DNA of 64,000 bases, from NCBI RefSeq assembly GCF_028553805.1, contig NZ_CP067140.1, forward strand, positions 2,852,001-2,916,000. Direction: 5' to 3'. This DNA comes from Paracoccus saliphilus (GTDB lineage Bacteria; Pseudomonadota; Alphaproteobacteria; Rhodobacterales; Rhodobacteraceae). Below are positions 9,472-18,575 of the stretch, in pieces (positions within the stretch are counted from its first letter, which is position 1; the number at the start of each line of letters is the position of its first letter). Under the pieces are notes generated by a model, which saw only the letters and a list, made by a program, of their open reading frames with translations, was not told the DNA's origin and did no database searches. Both the position numbers and the translations under genes were made by a program.

Positions 9472-10260
9472 ATGATAAGGGTCGAAGACCTACACCGGCA
9501 TTTCGGCGGGTTTCGCGCCGTCGATGGCGCCAGCCTGACCATCGAAACCGGTTCAATCACCGGGCTGATCGGACCGAATGGCGCCGGAAAATCCACATTG
9601 TTCAATGTTATCGCGGGGGTGTTGCCTCCTACATCCGGGCGCGTCTTCATGGATGGTCAGGATATCACCGGCCTGCCCCCGCATGAGCTGTTCCATCGCG
9701 GTCTTCTGCGCACCTTCCAGCTGGCGCATGAATTCGCATCGATGACAGTACGCGAGAACCTGATGATGGTTCCGGGCAAACAGACCGGAGAGGCGATCTG
9801 GAGCACATGGCTCCAACGCGGCCGCATCGAGCGGGAAGAGGCCGAGCTGCATCGCAAGGCTAACGAGGTGCTCGACTTCCTGACCATCCGCCATTTGGCG
9901 CATGAAAAGGCCGGCAACCTCTCGGGCGGGCAGAAAAAGCTGCTGGAACTGGGACGCACGATGATGGTCGACGCCAAGGTGGTGTTCCTCGACGAGGTCG
10001 GCGCAGGCGTGAACCGCACGCTTCTGGGCACCATCGGCGATGCCATCGTGCGGCTGAACCGCGAGCGTGGTTACACGTTCTGCGTGATCGAGCATGACAT
10101 GGATTTCATCGCCAAGCTTTGCGATCCGGTGATCGTCATGGCCACCGGCCAGGTGCTGGCCGAAGGCGCGGCCGACGAGATCATGCAGAACGAGGCCGTG
10201 ATCGAGGCTTACCTGGGCACCGGCCTGAAAAACAAGATAAAAGCAGAGGCCGACGCATGA
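9472..10260 (+). CDS. livG: Branched-chain amino acid ABC transporter ATP-binding protein
   Basis: 262-residue ATPase. Walker A is GPNGAGKST (about residues 34-42), the signature motif LSGGQKK (about 144-150), and Walker B VVFLDEVGAGV, where Glu takes the usual catalytic position. The switch His is in CVIEHDMDF. The long segment after Walker A (HELFHRGLLRTFQLAHEFASMTVRENL) is typical of LivG, not LivF. The stop overlaps the livF start in an ATGA. It pairs with LivF to drive the LivHM channel. Confidence 0.92.
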   Translation: MIRVEDLHRHFGGFRAVDGASLTIETGSITGLIGPNGAGKSTLFNVIAGVLPPTSGRVFMDGQDITGLPPHELFHRGLLRTFQLAHEFASMTVRENLMMVPGKQTGEAIWSTWLQRGRIEREEAELHRKANEVLDFLTIRHLAHEKAGNLSGGQKKLLELGRTMMVDAKVVFLDEVGAGVNRTLLGTIGDAIVRLNRERGYTFCVIEHDMDFIAKLCDPVIVMATGQVLAEGAADEIMQNEAVIEAYLGTGLKNKIKAEADA

Positions 10261-10970
10261 GCGATAGCCATTATCTATCCGCAACGGACATGCGCGGCGG
10301 CTATGGCAAGGCCGATATCCTGCATGGTTGCACCGTAACCGTGGACAAAGGTCAGATCGCGGTGATCGTGGGCCCCAACGGCGCCGGAAAATCCACCGCG
10401 ATGAAGGCGGTTTTCGGCATGCTGCATCTGCGCGAAGGCCGGGTGACGCTGGACGGAGAGGATATCTCCGGCCTTTCACCGCAGGACCGGGTCAAAAAGG
10501 GCATGGGCTTCGTGCCGCAGGTGAGCAATGTCTTCCCGTCGATGTCGGTCGAGGAAAATCTCGAAATGGGTGCCTTCATCCGCGACGACGATATCAAGAC
10601 CACGATGGAGCAGGTCTTCGACCTCTTCCCGATCCTCAAGGACAAGCGCCGCCAACCGGCCGGAGAACTCTCGGGCGGGCAGCGTCAACAGGTCGCCGTC
10701 GGCCGCGCCCTGATGACCCAGCCCCGGCTGCTGATGCTTGACGAACCGACGGCGGGCGTGAGCCCCATCGTCATGGATGAGCTTTTCGACCGCATCATCG
10801 AGATCGCCCGCACCGGCATCTCGATCCTGATGGTCGAACAGAACGCCAGACAGGCATTGGAGATCGCCGATATCGGCTATGTCCTTGCGCAGGGCGAAAA
10901 CCGCTACACCGACACCGGGCAGGCACTCTTGGCCGATCCCGAGGTCCGCCGCACATTCCTGGGGGGCTGA
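10257..10970 (+). CDS. livF: Branched-chain amino acid ABC transporter ATP-binding protein
   Basis: 237-residue second ATPase of the transporter, started at ATG 10257, which overlaps the livG stop. Walker A is GPNGAGKST (about residues 38-46), signature LSGGQRQQ, Walker B LLMLDEPTAGVSP, and the His switch is replaced by the LivF-type sequence ILMVEQNARQAL. The Q-loop region reads GFVPQVSNVFPSMSVEENL, as in LivF. It is followed 3 bp later by livH. The LivF label depends on the shorter length and the EQN motif. Confidence 0.92.
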   Translation: MSDSHYLSATDMRGGYGKADILHGCTVTVDKGQIAVIVGPNGAGKSTAMKAVFGMLHLREGRVTLDGEDISGLSPQDRVKKGMGFVPQVSNVFPSMSVEENLEMGAFIRDDDIKTTMEQVFDLFPILKDKRRQPAGELSGGQRQQVAVGRALMTQPRLLMLDEPTAGVSPIVMDELFDRIIEIARTGISILMVEQNARQALEIADIGYVLAQGENRYTDTGQALLADPEVRRTFLGG

Positions 10971-10973
10971 GAG

Positions 10974-11981
10974 ATGGACATCCTGAACGCCGTCGTCGCG
11001 ATCCTGAACTTCGTCGTCATACCCGCCGCCGCCTATGGGGCGCAGCTTGCGCTCGGGGCGCTTGGGGTGACGCTGATCTATGGCATCCTGCGCTTTTCGA
11101 ACTTCGCCCATGGCGACACCATGGCTTTCGGCACAGCCGTCACCATCCTCGCGACATGGGGGTTGCAGGCGCTCGGTATCACTTTGGGGCCGCTGCCGAC
11201 CGCCCTGCTCGCCCTGCCCATTGGCATCGCCGCGACCGCTGTCATGGCGCTGGCGACCGACCGTGCCGTTTACCGGTTCTACCGGGCACAGAAAGCCAAG
11301 CCGATCATCTTCGTCATGGCCTCTGTCGGCGTCATGTTCCTGATGAACGGGCTGACCCGCCTGCTGATCGGCGTCGATCAACAAAATTTTGCCGATGGGG
11401 AGCGTTTCATTATCAACGTGCGTGATTTCCGGGAAATGACCGGGCTGAAAGAGGGACTCGCCCTCAAGACCACGCAGGGATTGACCATCGTCATCGCGGT
11501 GATCGTGGTCTGGGCGCTGTTCCGCTTTCTCAACCGCACCAAATCGGGCAAGGCCATGCGTGCCTATTCCGACAACGAGGATCTGGCGCTGCTGTCGGGC
11601 ATCGATCCGGAAAAGGTTGTGCGCATGACCTGGATCATCGCCGCCGCGCTGGCGACCATCGCCGGAACGCTTTACGGTCTCGACAAGGCTTTCAAGCCCT
11701 TCAACTATTTCCAGATCCTGCTGCCGATCTTCGCCGCCGCCATCGTTGGCGGCCTCGGCAACCCGGTGGGCGCGATCGCGGGCGGGTTCCTGGTGGCATT
11801 CTCGGAGGTCGCGGTCACCTATCCATGGTTGAAGATCGCCGGCTATATCTTCCCCGATTGGCAGCCTGGCGGGCTGCTGCAGCTTCTGGGGACGGAATAT
11901 AAATTCGCCGTCAGTTTCGTGATTCTGATCGTGGTGCTGCTGTTCCGCCCGACCGGGCTGTTCCGCGGCAAATCGGTATAA
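10974..11981 (+). CDS. livH: Branched-chain amino acid ABC transporter permease
   Basis: 335-residue inner-membrane permease with about eight to nine hydrophobic segments. The typical LivH opening LGALGVTLIYGILRFSNFAHGDTMAFG is at about residues 26-52, the cytoplasmic ATPase-coupling loop is in GKAMRAYSDNEDLALLSGIDPEKV, and the C-terminal end reads LLFRPTGLFRG. It starts 3 bp after livF and ends 14 bp before livM. Confidence 0.92.
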   Translation: MDILNAVVAILNFVVIPAAAYGAQLALGALGVTLIYGILRFSNFAHGDTMAFGTAVTILATWGLQALGITLGPLPTALLALPIGIAATAVMALATDRAVYRFYRAQKAKPIIFVMASVGVMFLMNGLTRLLIGVDQQNFADGERFIINVRDFREMTGLKEGLALKTTQGLTIVIAVIVVWALFRFLNRTKSGKAMRAYSDNEDLALLSGIDPEKVVRMTWIIAAALATIAGTLYGLDKAFKPFNYFQILLPIFAAAIVGGLGNPVGAIAGGFLVAFSEVAVTYPWLKIAGYIFPDWQPGGLLQLLGTEYKFAVSFVILIVVLLFRPTGLFRGKSV

Positions 11982-11995
11982 GGGAGGGCTCGCGC

Positions 11996-13333
11996 ATGTC
12001 TACGAACCGTCAAGCCGCGAGCGCCAGCGTCTGGCGCGCCCCGGTGCTTTTCGCCATTCTCGCAACTCTGTTCATCCTTGAAGGCACGGTCAGGAACGGG
12101 ATGTTCTCGGGTAGCTGGAACACCTCGCTCGCCATGCTGAACATGGGGCTGATCTCGGCCGTCACGGCCCTGGGCGTGAACATGCAATGGGGCTATGCCG
12201 GGCTGTTCAATGTCGGCGTGGTGGGCTTTCTCGCCCTTGGCGGGCTGGCCCCGGTACTGATCTCGACGCAGCCGGTCGAAGGCGCGTGGGAGGCCGGAGT
12301 CCCCCGTGTGCTGATCGCGCTGGCGATGGCGGTCGGCACGCTGGCACTGGCCGCACAGCTTCGCAAGCGCCTGCCGAAATGGCGCGGGTTGGCCGTGACC
12401 GCCGTGCTGATCGCAGGTTTCATCGTCTATCGCTGGCTCTTCGATCCGGCGGTGACGGCGATCGAGTCGAACAATCCGGCACGGCACGGCAATATCGGCG
12501 GGCTGGGCTTGCCGGTCCTGTTGTCATGGGCCGTGGGTGGTGTCTTTGCCGCTGCCGCCGCATGGGCGGTGGGCAAGGTGGCTTTGGGGCTGCGCTCGGA
12601 TTACCTCGCCATCGCCACGCTCGGCATCGGCGAGATCATCGTTGCCGTGCTCAAGAACGAGGATTGGCTGGCACGCGGCGTCAAGAACGTCACCACCATC
12701 CCCCGCCCCGTCCCCTTCGAGATCGAGCTGCAGCGGAATCCCGAATTCCTCGAACTGGCCAATAGCTGGGGCATGGCCGCCTCCACCGCCTCGGGAATCT
12801 GGGTCAAGCTCTGCTACATGCTACTGTTCCTTGTCGTCCTGCTGTCGATCATCCTGCTGGCAGAGTTGGCGCTGAAATCGCCATGGGGCCGGATGATGCG
12901 CGCGATCCGCGACAATGAAACGGCGGCCGAGGCGATGGGCAAGGATGTGACCGCCCGGCATCTGCAAGTCTTCATCCTCGGCTCGGCCGTGATCGGGATC
13001 GCGGGGGCGATGATGATCACGCTGGACGGGCTGATGGCGCCGGTGGGATATAATCCCTTGCGCTACACCTTTCTGATCTGGGTGATGGTGATCGTCGGCG
13101 GGTCCGGCAATAACTGGGGTGCGGTCTTGGGCGCAGTGCTGATCTGGTTCCTGTGGATCAAGGCCGAGATCTGGGGGCCGCAACTGATCGCATTGCTGAC
13201 CTCGCCCATGCCCGATGGCAATCTGAAGGCGCATCTGCTCGATAGCGCCGCCCATATGCGCTTCATCGCCATGGGGCTGGTGCTGCTTCTGGTCCTGCGC
13301 TTTGCGCCGCGCGGGCTGGTGCCGGAGAAATAG
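11996..13333 (+). CDS. livM: Branched-chain amino acid ABC transporter permease
   Basis: 445-residue second permease, longer than the usual 320-430 because of a central segment (roughly residues 95-190) with extra hydrophobic stretches. Family features are LGVNMQWGYAGLFNVGVVGFLALGG near residues 60-84, SDYLAIATLGIGEII, the coupling loop GRMMRAIRDNETAAEAMGKDV and the C-terminal LRFAPRGLVPEK. Last gene of the liv operon. Two hairpins follow: CGCGGCG/CGCCGCG within about 13347-13371 and CAGGCG/CGCCTG at 13381-13410, just before the ssrA promoter. Confidence 0.9.
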   Translation: MSTNRQAASASVWRAPVLFAILATLFILEGTVRNGMFSGSWNTSLAMLNMGLISAVTALGVNMQWGYAGLFNVGVVGFLALGGLAPVLISTQPVEGAWEAGVPRVLIALAMAVGTLALAAQLRKRLPKWRGLAVTAVLIAGFIVYRWLFDPAVTAIESNNPARHGNIGGLGLPVLLSWAVGGVFAAAAAWAVGKVALGLRSDYLAIATLGIGEIIVAVLKNEDWLARGVKNVTTIPRPVPFEIELQRNPEFLELANSWGMAASTASGIWVKLCYMLLFLVVLLSIILLAELALKSPWGRMMRAIRDNETAAEAMGKDVTARHLQVFILGSAVIGIAGAMMITLDGLMAPVGYNPLRYTFLIWVMVIVGGSGNNWGAVLGAVLIWFLWIKAEIWGPQLIALLTSPMPDGNLKAHLLDSAAHMRFIAMGLVLLLVLRFAPRGLVPEK

Positions 13334-13423
13334 GCAAGACAATTGCGCGGCGTGCCCAAGAGTGCGCCGCGTCCCTTGGTCAGGCGGGTACGTCAGTTTA
13401 TGTTCGCCTGACCCGATCCATCC

Positions 13424-13452
13424 TTGCAGCATCCTGCCCGCGCCCCTATATT
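13424..13452 (+). promoter_or_regulatory. Sigma-70 type promoter of ssrA
   Basis: TTGCAG at 13424-13429 and TATATT at 13447-13452 are separated by exactly 17 bp. Transcription would begin near 13459, just ahead of the tmRNA acceptor piece. This is the clearest vegetative promoter in the window. Confidence 0.75.
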
Positions 13453-13459
13453 CAACCTG

Positions 13460-13772
13460 TTCGGCTTCGGTCGGGCTATGGACATAAACGCGCTCGTAAT
13501 AAGCGGATCGGACCCGGGGGCGGTACCCGGCGGCTCCACCAATTACCCTCATTGGGGGAACATGGGGCCGAAACAGGATCGACGAACGTCTAAAGGGGTT
13601 TGCTTTGTCCCGGTGAGCTACCACCGTTATCGGTGCTAAATGTACAGTTGCCAATGACAACCGTGCTCCGGTGGCCGTTGCTGCGTAAGCAGTAACCAAA
13701 CCGAAACCTTAAGCCCTGACGCCTAGCAGCTTCAGGCGGGGCCCGCAGGAGCCTGGCAACAGAATCCTGCAC
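13460..13772 (+). ncRNA. ssrA: Transfer-messenger RNA, permuted two-piece alphaproteobacterial form
   Basis: Rescues stalled ribosomes. The gene is circularly permuted: the acceptor piece comes first and ends in CGGCTCCACCA at 13531-13541, a 22-base intervening segment follows (13542-13563), then the coding piece begins with GGGGCCG at 13564-13570. The CGGCTCC and GGGGCCG strands pair over 7 bp with one G-U to make the acceptor stem. A 5-bp T-stem CCGGG/CCCGG encloses a 7-base loop just before the acceptor strand. The tag reading frame is 13650-13688: GCC AAT GAC AAC CGT GCT CCG GTG GCC GTT GCT GCG TAA, giving ANDNRAPVAVAA. The 5' end (from the promoter) and the 3' end near 13772 are approximate. 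Confidence 0.93.
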
Positions 13773-13857
13773 TTTATTTCCCTTGCAGTAACCAGCTGTT
13801 GTCGCGGCCGTATCCGGGGCGCGCGCGTCACTGACGAGAAACGGCGCGAGCCAAAGA

Positions 13858-14481
13858 TTACCCGGCCGCAACCTTGCCGAGGACAAGCAAGGTCATCATC
13901 CCGAGCGGCGGAAGCGATCTCTGCTCCTCAAGAACCAGTTCCTCTTCTTGCAGGACGGTGTCCATCTCGAAGTCGGAATGCCAGCCGATCGTATTCGAGA
14001 GTGGGGCGAAAGCCCTTTCCAGTCTCGCGAGAACGCCCTCTGTCCGGGCAAAGTGGTTGGTGATCACCACCTTGCCGCCCGGTTTGCAGACCCGTGCGAT
14101 CTCGACCATCACCCTCTCGGGTTCCGGCACGACCGACAGGACATGCATCGCCGCGACCGTATCGAAGTGATTATCGGGGAAATCGAGGTTGCGCGCATCC
14201 ATCTGCCGAAGATCGGTGACGTGATCCAGCTTCATCCGCTGCACCTTGGCGATGGCCTTCTGCAGCATCTCTTCGCTGAAATCGATTCCCGTCACCTGCA
14301 TATCGGGCTTGTAATGCTCCAGCGACAGGCCGGTGCCGACCCCGACTTCGAGAACGCTTCCCGGTCGGGTGTTGATATGCTCCACCGTCTTGCGCCTGCC
14401 GAGATTGGTGACGGCGCCGAAGGTATTATCATAGACCGGGGCCCAACGGGAATAAGAGGTTTGAACGGCGTCGATATCCAT
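13858..14481 (-). CDS. pmtA: Phosphatidylethanolamine N-methyltransferase, PmtA type
   Basis: 207-residue soluble SAM-dependent methyltransferase. It would convert phosphatidylethanolamine stepwise to phosphatidylcholine at the inner membrane. SAM motif I is VLEVGVGTGLSLEHY (about residues 43-57), followed by MQVTGIDFSEEML, then MDARNLDFPD and the motif-IV-like AAMHVLSVV. The N-terminus YSRWAPVYDNTFG is typical of the Rhodobacter-type Pmt (UbiE-like) family. It is the third gene after psd and pssA, which make its substrate; this context is what separates it from generic UbiE-like methyltransferases. Confidence 0.85.
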   Translation of the reverse strand: MDIDAVQTSYSRWAPVYDNTFGAVTNLGRRKTVEHINTRPGSVLEVGVGTGLSLEHYKPDMQVTGIDFSEEMLQKAIAKVQRMKLDHVTDLRQMDARNLDFPDNHFDTVAAMHVLSVVPEPERVMVEIARVCKPGGKVVITNHFARTEGVLARLERAFAPLSNTIGWHSDFEMDTVLQEEELVLEEQRSLPPLGMMTLLVLGKVAAG

Positions 14482-14490
14482 GTCTGTTCC

Positions 14491-15237
14491 TTATCGGCCT
14501 GAAGGACGTTTCTTGTCGATACCCGCCCAGATAACCATCCCGATATAACCAAGGCAAAGCGCGATCAGCGTGATCCAGGCAAAGGTCAAAAGCGCGGCAC
14601 CTATAATGGCGACCCCGATGAGGAAGAACTTGACGTTCCCGCGCGAGATCCTTGTCATCTTGAACGACCAGGTCGGGATTCGGCTGATCAGCAGAAGGCC
14701 AACGAGGATCATGTAGGTACAGATCACGATTCCCGGCAGCACCGGTGCGTCCGCGAAGGTAAAGGAAACATATATAGGCAACATGACAAGCAAAGCGCCA
14801 GCGGGGGAAGGTACGCCCTCGAAATAAGCGCTGTCGTGATCCTCGCCGTCCGATTTATTGCCCACATTGAACCGTGCCAGCCGCATGACGCAGCAGATCG
14901 CAAAGATCAGCACGGATATCCAGCCCAGGCCGCGGATGTCTTGCAAGGCCCAGAAATACAGCGTGAGCGACGGGGCAACCCCGAAATTCAGGAAATCGGC
15001 GAGAGAATCGAGTTCCGCCCCGATCTTGCTGCAACTGCCGAGAAGGCGGGCGATCCGCCCGTCCATCGCATCAAGGATGCCGGCCGCGATGATGAGTTGC
15101 ACCGCAAGCATGTAATTTTCCTGCACGCCAAACCTGATGGCAGACATACCAGCGCAAATGGCCGTTATGGTCAGCACATTCGGCAGTAACTGGATCAGGG
15201 AAAACCCGGGCTCGGATTTGTTCGAGGGTTCCGCCAT
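14491..15237 (-). CDS. pssA: CDP-diacylglycerol-serine O-phosphatidyltransferase
   Basis: Makes phosphatidylserine from CDP-diacylglycerol and serine. The 248-residue membrane protein has about seven to eight hydrophobic segments. The CDP-alcohol phosphatidyltransferase motif DGxxARxxxxxxxxGxxxDxxxD is present from about residue 58, with DGRIAR, a Gly, and Asp residues in ELDSLAD. It lies 8 bp downstream of psd and 9 bp upstream of pmtA. The basic C-terminus (DKKRPSGR) is typical. The integral membrane form is the subclass-II type, not the peripheral E. coli type. Confidence 0.93.
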   Translation of the reverse strand: MAEPSNKSEPGFSLIQLLPNVLTITAICAGMSAIRFGVQENYMLAVQLIIAAGILDAMDGRIARLLGSCSKIGAELDSLADFLNFGVAPSLTLYFWALQDIRGLGWISVLIFAICCVMRLARFNVGNKSDGEDHDSAYFEGVPSPAGALLVMLPIYVSFTFADAPVLPGIVICTYMILVGLLLISRIPTWSFKMTRISRGNVKFFLIGVAIIGAALLTFAWITLIALCLGYIGMVIWAGIDKKRPSGR

Positions 15238-15245
15238 GGGTTCTT

Positions 15246-15923
15246 CTAACCGCCTTGAGGCGGGGAAAGCAAATCGGCCAGAACGGTTTCACCGGCAACC
15301 ATCGTTTGACCGATGCTTACCAGCGGCATCACGCCCACTGGCAGATAGACATCCAGCCGCGAACCGAAGCGGATCAGGCCGAAGCGTTCACCGGTCTGCA
15401 GCCTGTCCCCCGGCTTGACGAAACAGACGATGCGCCGCGCCACCAGGCCCGCGATCTGCACAACGGCCAGATCCCGCCCGTCGTCCATGCGGATGCACAG
15501 GCTGTTGCGCTCGTTATCCGCACTTGCCTTGTCCAGTGAGGCATTGAAGAACTTGCCCGGGCGGTAGGCGAGTGACGCGACCTCGCCCGCGACCGGGGAC
15601 CGGTTCACATGGCAATTGAACACGTTCATGAAAACGCTGATCCGGGTGAGCGGGACATCCGGCATGCCAAGCTCGGCAGGCGGCACGGCCTCTTCGATGA
15701 GCGAGACGATCCCGTCGGCCGGGCTGACGATCACTCCGGGGCGCGCCGGGGGGAAGCGCACCGGATCGCGGAAGAAATAATAGCACCAGATGGTCAGGCC
15801 GACGCCGATCCAGCCCAGCAAATCCGACAGCAGGAACAGGCCGAGCGTCACGACCGCGAAGATCGCCACGAAGCGGATGCCTTCCCGATGCATCGGCTTG
15901 ATGAATGTGTCGCGCATGCGCAT
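15246..15923 (-). CDS. psd: Phosphatidylserine decarboxylase, short proenzyme form
   Basis: Decarboxylates phosphatidylserine to phosphatidylethanolamine. Started at ATG 15923, which has GAGGAG 10-15 bases upstream, it has 225 residues, the size of the small PSD-A class. Two hydrophobic segments lie near residues 17-33 and 37-50. The self-cleavage site that creates the pyruvoyl group is FGS (Gly187-Ser188 in [11 protein letters not shown]). The segment [17 protein letters not shown] is conserved in the family. First gene of the psd-pssA-pmtA operon. Confidence 0.94.
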   Translation of the reverse strand: MRMRDTFIKPMHREGIRFVAIFAVVTLGLFLLSDLLGWIGVGLTIWCYYFFRDPVRFPPARPGVIVSPADGIVSLIEEAVPPAELGMPDVPLTRISVFMNVFNCHVNRSPVAGEVASLAYRPGKFFNASLDKASADNERNSLCIRMDDGRDLAVVQIAGLVARRIVCFVKPGDRLQTGERFGLIRFGSRLDVYLPVGVMPLVSIGQTMVAGETVLADLLSPPQGG

Positions 15924-16122
15924 GTGTCTCTGTTCTCCTCGGAACTTGGTTTTCAAAGGACGAATGGAATGACGGCCCGCCATTCGCGGGTTTTACGGCG
16001 CCCACAGCCAAAACCCGGGGTGGACCTACCTCATGACAGCCGGAAAAGATATGCCAAATGCACAGCAGGCGATTCATCGCTACGATGAACCGCCTGTAGG
16101 AATGCCCGGCTGCAGGCAGTCT

Positions 16123-17262
16123 TCAACCGGTGATCGAGGCCAGAGTTTCCAATGTCTGCTCCACCCCGGCACGGGTCGTGACCACACCCGGCGACATCCG
16201 CAATGTCTGGCTTCGCGAATCCGCATGGATGCCGGCGTCGCGCAAACCCGAGACGACATCCGCGCCGGGGAGTTTGTCCGGCAAGGTGACCATCAGGCTG
16301 CCCCCCCGCTGATCGGGGTCGCGTGGGCTGGCCAGCCGGAGATTCAGATCGTCGAAGCCGTCCAGCAATATCGCCGACAGTTCCCTGTTGTGCGACAGGA
16401 TGGCCGCGTGGTCCTGACGGTTGTACCATTCGAGCGCCGGCAGGCTCGCCACGGCGGGCACCGATGCCGGTGTGCCGTGATCGAAACGCCGGATACCGGT
16501 TGCGAACTCGAACGCATCCAGCCCCCAGGAAAACGGATTGTCCTGCGAGAACCATCCGCGCAGATCCGGATGACATTCCGGGATCAGCCGTGGCGAGACA
16601 TAGATCACCCCGGCTCCGGGCGTACCGCACATCCATTTGAGACTGGTCGAGAGGGTGAAATCCACCTCGGGCGCGTGGACATCATAGGGCAGCAGGCCAG
16701 CAGCCTGGGTGATATCCGTGCCAATGACGCTGCCCATCTCGCGGCCATGCGCGACCAGCCGCTCGAGATCGCAGCGATGCGAACTGGTCGAACTGACCCA
16801 GGTCAGCAGCGCCAGCCCCACTTCAGGCGTCCATGCGTCGATGAAATCCTCGTCCTCGACCCAGGTGGCACCCTGCCGCAAGGGAACCGTCCGCAGCGTG
16901 AAACCAAGGCGCGGGGCCAGTCCGGTCAGCAGGAAATGCAGCGAGGGAAAGCAATCCTCGGCAACAAGCACCTGCTTGCCCTTCAGATACTTGTCCGGCA
17001 AGGCACCGATGATCGATGCAAGGCCGCTGGTGACATTCTCGGTCGTGGTCATCGTGTCCTCGGGGGCGTTGACTATCCCGCGCCACAGATCGATGAAGCG
17101 CTGCCGCTGCCCCAGAACAAACCCCCACTGGCCGTCATCGCAGGCGGCCCAGCTGTCGCAGAACGCATCCATCCCGCGCTTCAGGTCGGTGGCCTTGCCG
17201 GAATATTGCCCGATCGAGTGATAAAGCAGGTAGGCTTCACCGGGTTCGGCGGTATCACGCAT
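16123..17262 (-). CDS. Kynureninase-like PLP-dependent enzyme (aminotransferase class V fold)
   Basis: 379 residues from ATG 17262, which has GGAG 8-11 bases upstream; the longer open frame upstream reads through dctM sequence. The probable PLP lysine is Lys209 in LSTSLKWMCGTPGAG, preceded by the cofactor-binding Asp183 in GTDITQAAGLLP. The layout resembles kynureninase more than cysteine desulfurase. The substrate is unknown. It is the last gene of a long minus-strand group with a TRAP transporter 20 bp upstream, which suggests that it acts on an imported amino-acid-like compound. No kynurenine-pathway partner gene is present nearby, so I do not call it kynU. Confidence 0.7.
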   Translation of the reverse strand: MRDTAEPGEAYLLYHSIGQYSGKATDLKRGMDAFCDSWAACDDGQWGFVLGQRQRFIDLWRGIVNAPEDTMTTTENVTSGLASIIGALPDKYLKGKQVLVAEDCFPSLHFLLTGLAPRLGFTLRTVPLRQGATWVEDEDFIDAWTPEVGLALLTWVSSTSSHRCDLERLVAHGREMGSVIGTDITQAAGLLPYDVHAPEVDFTLSTSLKWMCGTPGAGVIYVSPRLIPECHPDLRGWFSQDNPFSWGLDAFEFATGIRRFDHGTPASVPAVASLPALEWYNRQDHAAILSHNRELSAILLDGFDDLNLRLASPRDPDQRGGSLMVTLPDKLPGADVVSGLRDAGIHADSRSQTLRMSPGVVTTRAGVEQTLETLASITG

Positions 17263-17282
17263 CTTATGTCTCCATATTTGGT

Positions 17283-18575
17283 TCAGAAGCCGAATTGCCG
17301 CGGCAGCCACAGGCTGAGCCCGGGCAGAAGCGCAAGCAGGATCAGCGCTGCGATATTGATCAGAAGGAAGGGCAAATTGGCCCTGAGCAACGCGCCCAGC
17401 CCGCAGCCCGCGATCCGTTCGGCCGCGAACAGGCAGACACCGAGCGGCGGGGTCAGCAAGCCGATATTGAGATTGAGGATCGCCACGACACCGAAATGCA
17501 CCGGGTCGATCCCGGCCTGTGTGGCAGCGGCGGACAAGAGCGGACCGAACAGGATAATGACCGTCGTCGGATCGATCACCATGCCCAGCACCAGCAATAC
17601 GAGGTTGAAGATCAGCAGCGTGCGGAAATGGCCCAGCTCCCATCCCGACACCGCGTCGCCCAGCATCCGCGGCACGTTCTCCATCCCCATGACCCATGAG
17701 AAGGCGGCGCCGCAGCCGACGATGATCAGAAGCTGGCCGGAGAATACGGCGGAACGCGCGAAGATCCGGCCGAGCATGGGCAGCCGAACCGAACGGTACA
17801 GGACCAGCGCCACCAGCAGGGCATATCCGCAGGCCACGGCCCCGGCCTCGGTCGGGGTCATCAACCCGCCCATGATCCCGGCAAGGATGATGACCGGGAT
17901 CATCAGCGGCACCAGCGCGTTGCCCGCCGAATTCAGCAGGATGCGCGGGCTGCGCGGCATCTCTACTCGTGGAAAGTCATGCCGACGCGCCTGCACGCCG
18001 ACCAGCAACATCTGCGCCAGCCCCACGACAAGGCCGGGCAGCAGCGTCGCCAGCATCAGCGCCCCGATAGAGATACCGGTCATCGAGCCATAGATCACCG
18101 CCACCAGCGATGGCGGCACCATCGGCCCGATGATCGAGGAAGAGGCAGTGACCGCAGCCGCATAGGCCGCTGAATAGCCCTGTTTGACCATGGCGGGAAT
18201 GAAGACCCGCCCGAGCGCGGCAATATCCCCGAGAGCGACCCCGGTGATCCCCGAGAACAGGATCGACGCGCCGATATTCACTTGCGCCAGCCCCCCGCGC
18301 ATCCAACCGAACAGGACATTGGCGAAATGCACGAGGCGATCGGTGATCTTGCCCTCGTTCACCAGCTCCCCGGCGAGGATGAATAACGGGATCGCCATCA
18401 GGACGAAGGAATCCATCCCCTGATAGATCCGTTCGGCCATCATCGGCAGGAACATCAGCTTGCCGGTGAACAGGACCCAGGCCAGCACGCCCGCCAGCAA
18501 GGACCATGCGACCGGAAGACCGATCACCACGAGCAGCAGGAATGCCGCGATCAGGACCGTAAGGCTGTCGCTCAT
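17283..18575 (-). CDS. dctM: TRAP transporter large permease, DctM type
   Basis: 430-residue inner-membrane protein with about twelve hydrophobic segments, started at ATG 18575 inside the end of dctQ (ATGA-type overlap). Family features are GMDSFVLMAIPLFILAGELVNEGKITDRL near residues 53-81, the GGLAQVNIGASILFSGITGVALGDIAALG segment and the SSSIIGPMVPPSLV pore motif. With DctP and DctQ it forms a sodium-driven uptake system. The substrate cannot be read from sequence; the following PLP enzyme suggests an amino- or keto-acid-like compound. Confidence 0.92.
   Translation of the reverse strand: MSDSLTVLIAAFLLLVVIGLPVAWSLLAGVLAWVLFTGKLMFLPMMAERIYQGMDSFVLMAIPLFILAGELVNEGKITDRLVHFANVLFGWMRGGLAQVNIGASILFSGITGVALGDIAALGRVFIPAMVKQGYSAAYAAAVTASSSIIGPMVPPSLVAVIYGSMTGISIGALMLATLLPGLVVGLAQMLLVGVQARRHDFPRVEMPRSPRILLNSAGNALVPLMIPVIILAGIMGGLMTPTEAGAVACGYALLVALVLYRSVRLPMLGRIFARSAVFSGQLLIIVGCGAAFSWVMGMENVPRMLGDAVSGWELGHFRTLLIFNLVLLVLGMVIDPTTVIILFGPLLSAAATQAGIDPVHFGVVAILNLNIGLLTPPLGVCLFAAERIAGCGLGALLRANLPFLLINIAALILLALLPGLSLWLPRQFGF

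Noticed and set aside
16033..18093. 686-residue plus-strand frame opposite the PLP enzyme and dctM
   Set aside because: Composition and lack of motifs mark it as an antisense shadow; both minus-strand genes have clear catalytic or pore motifs and ribosome binding sites.
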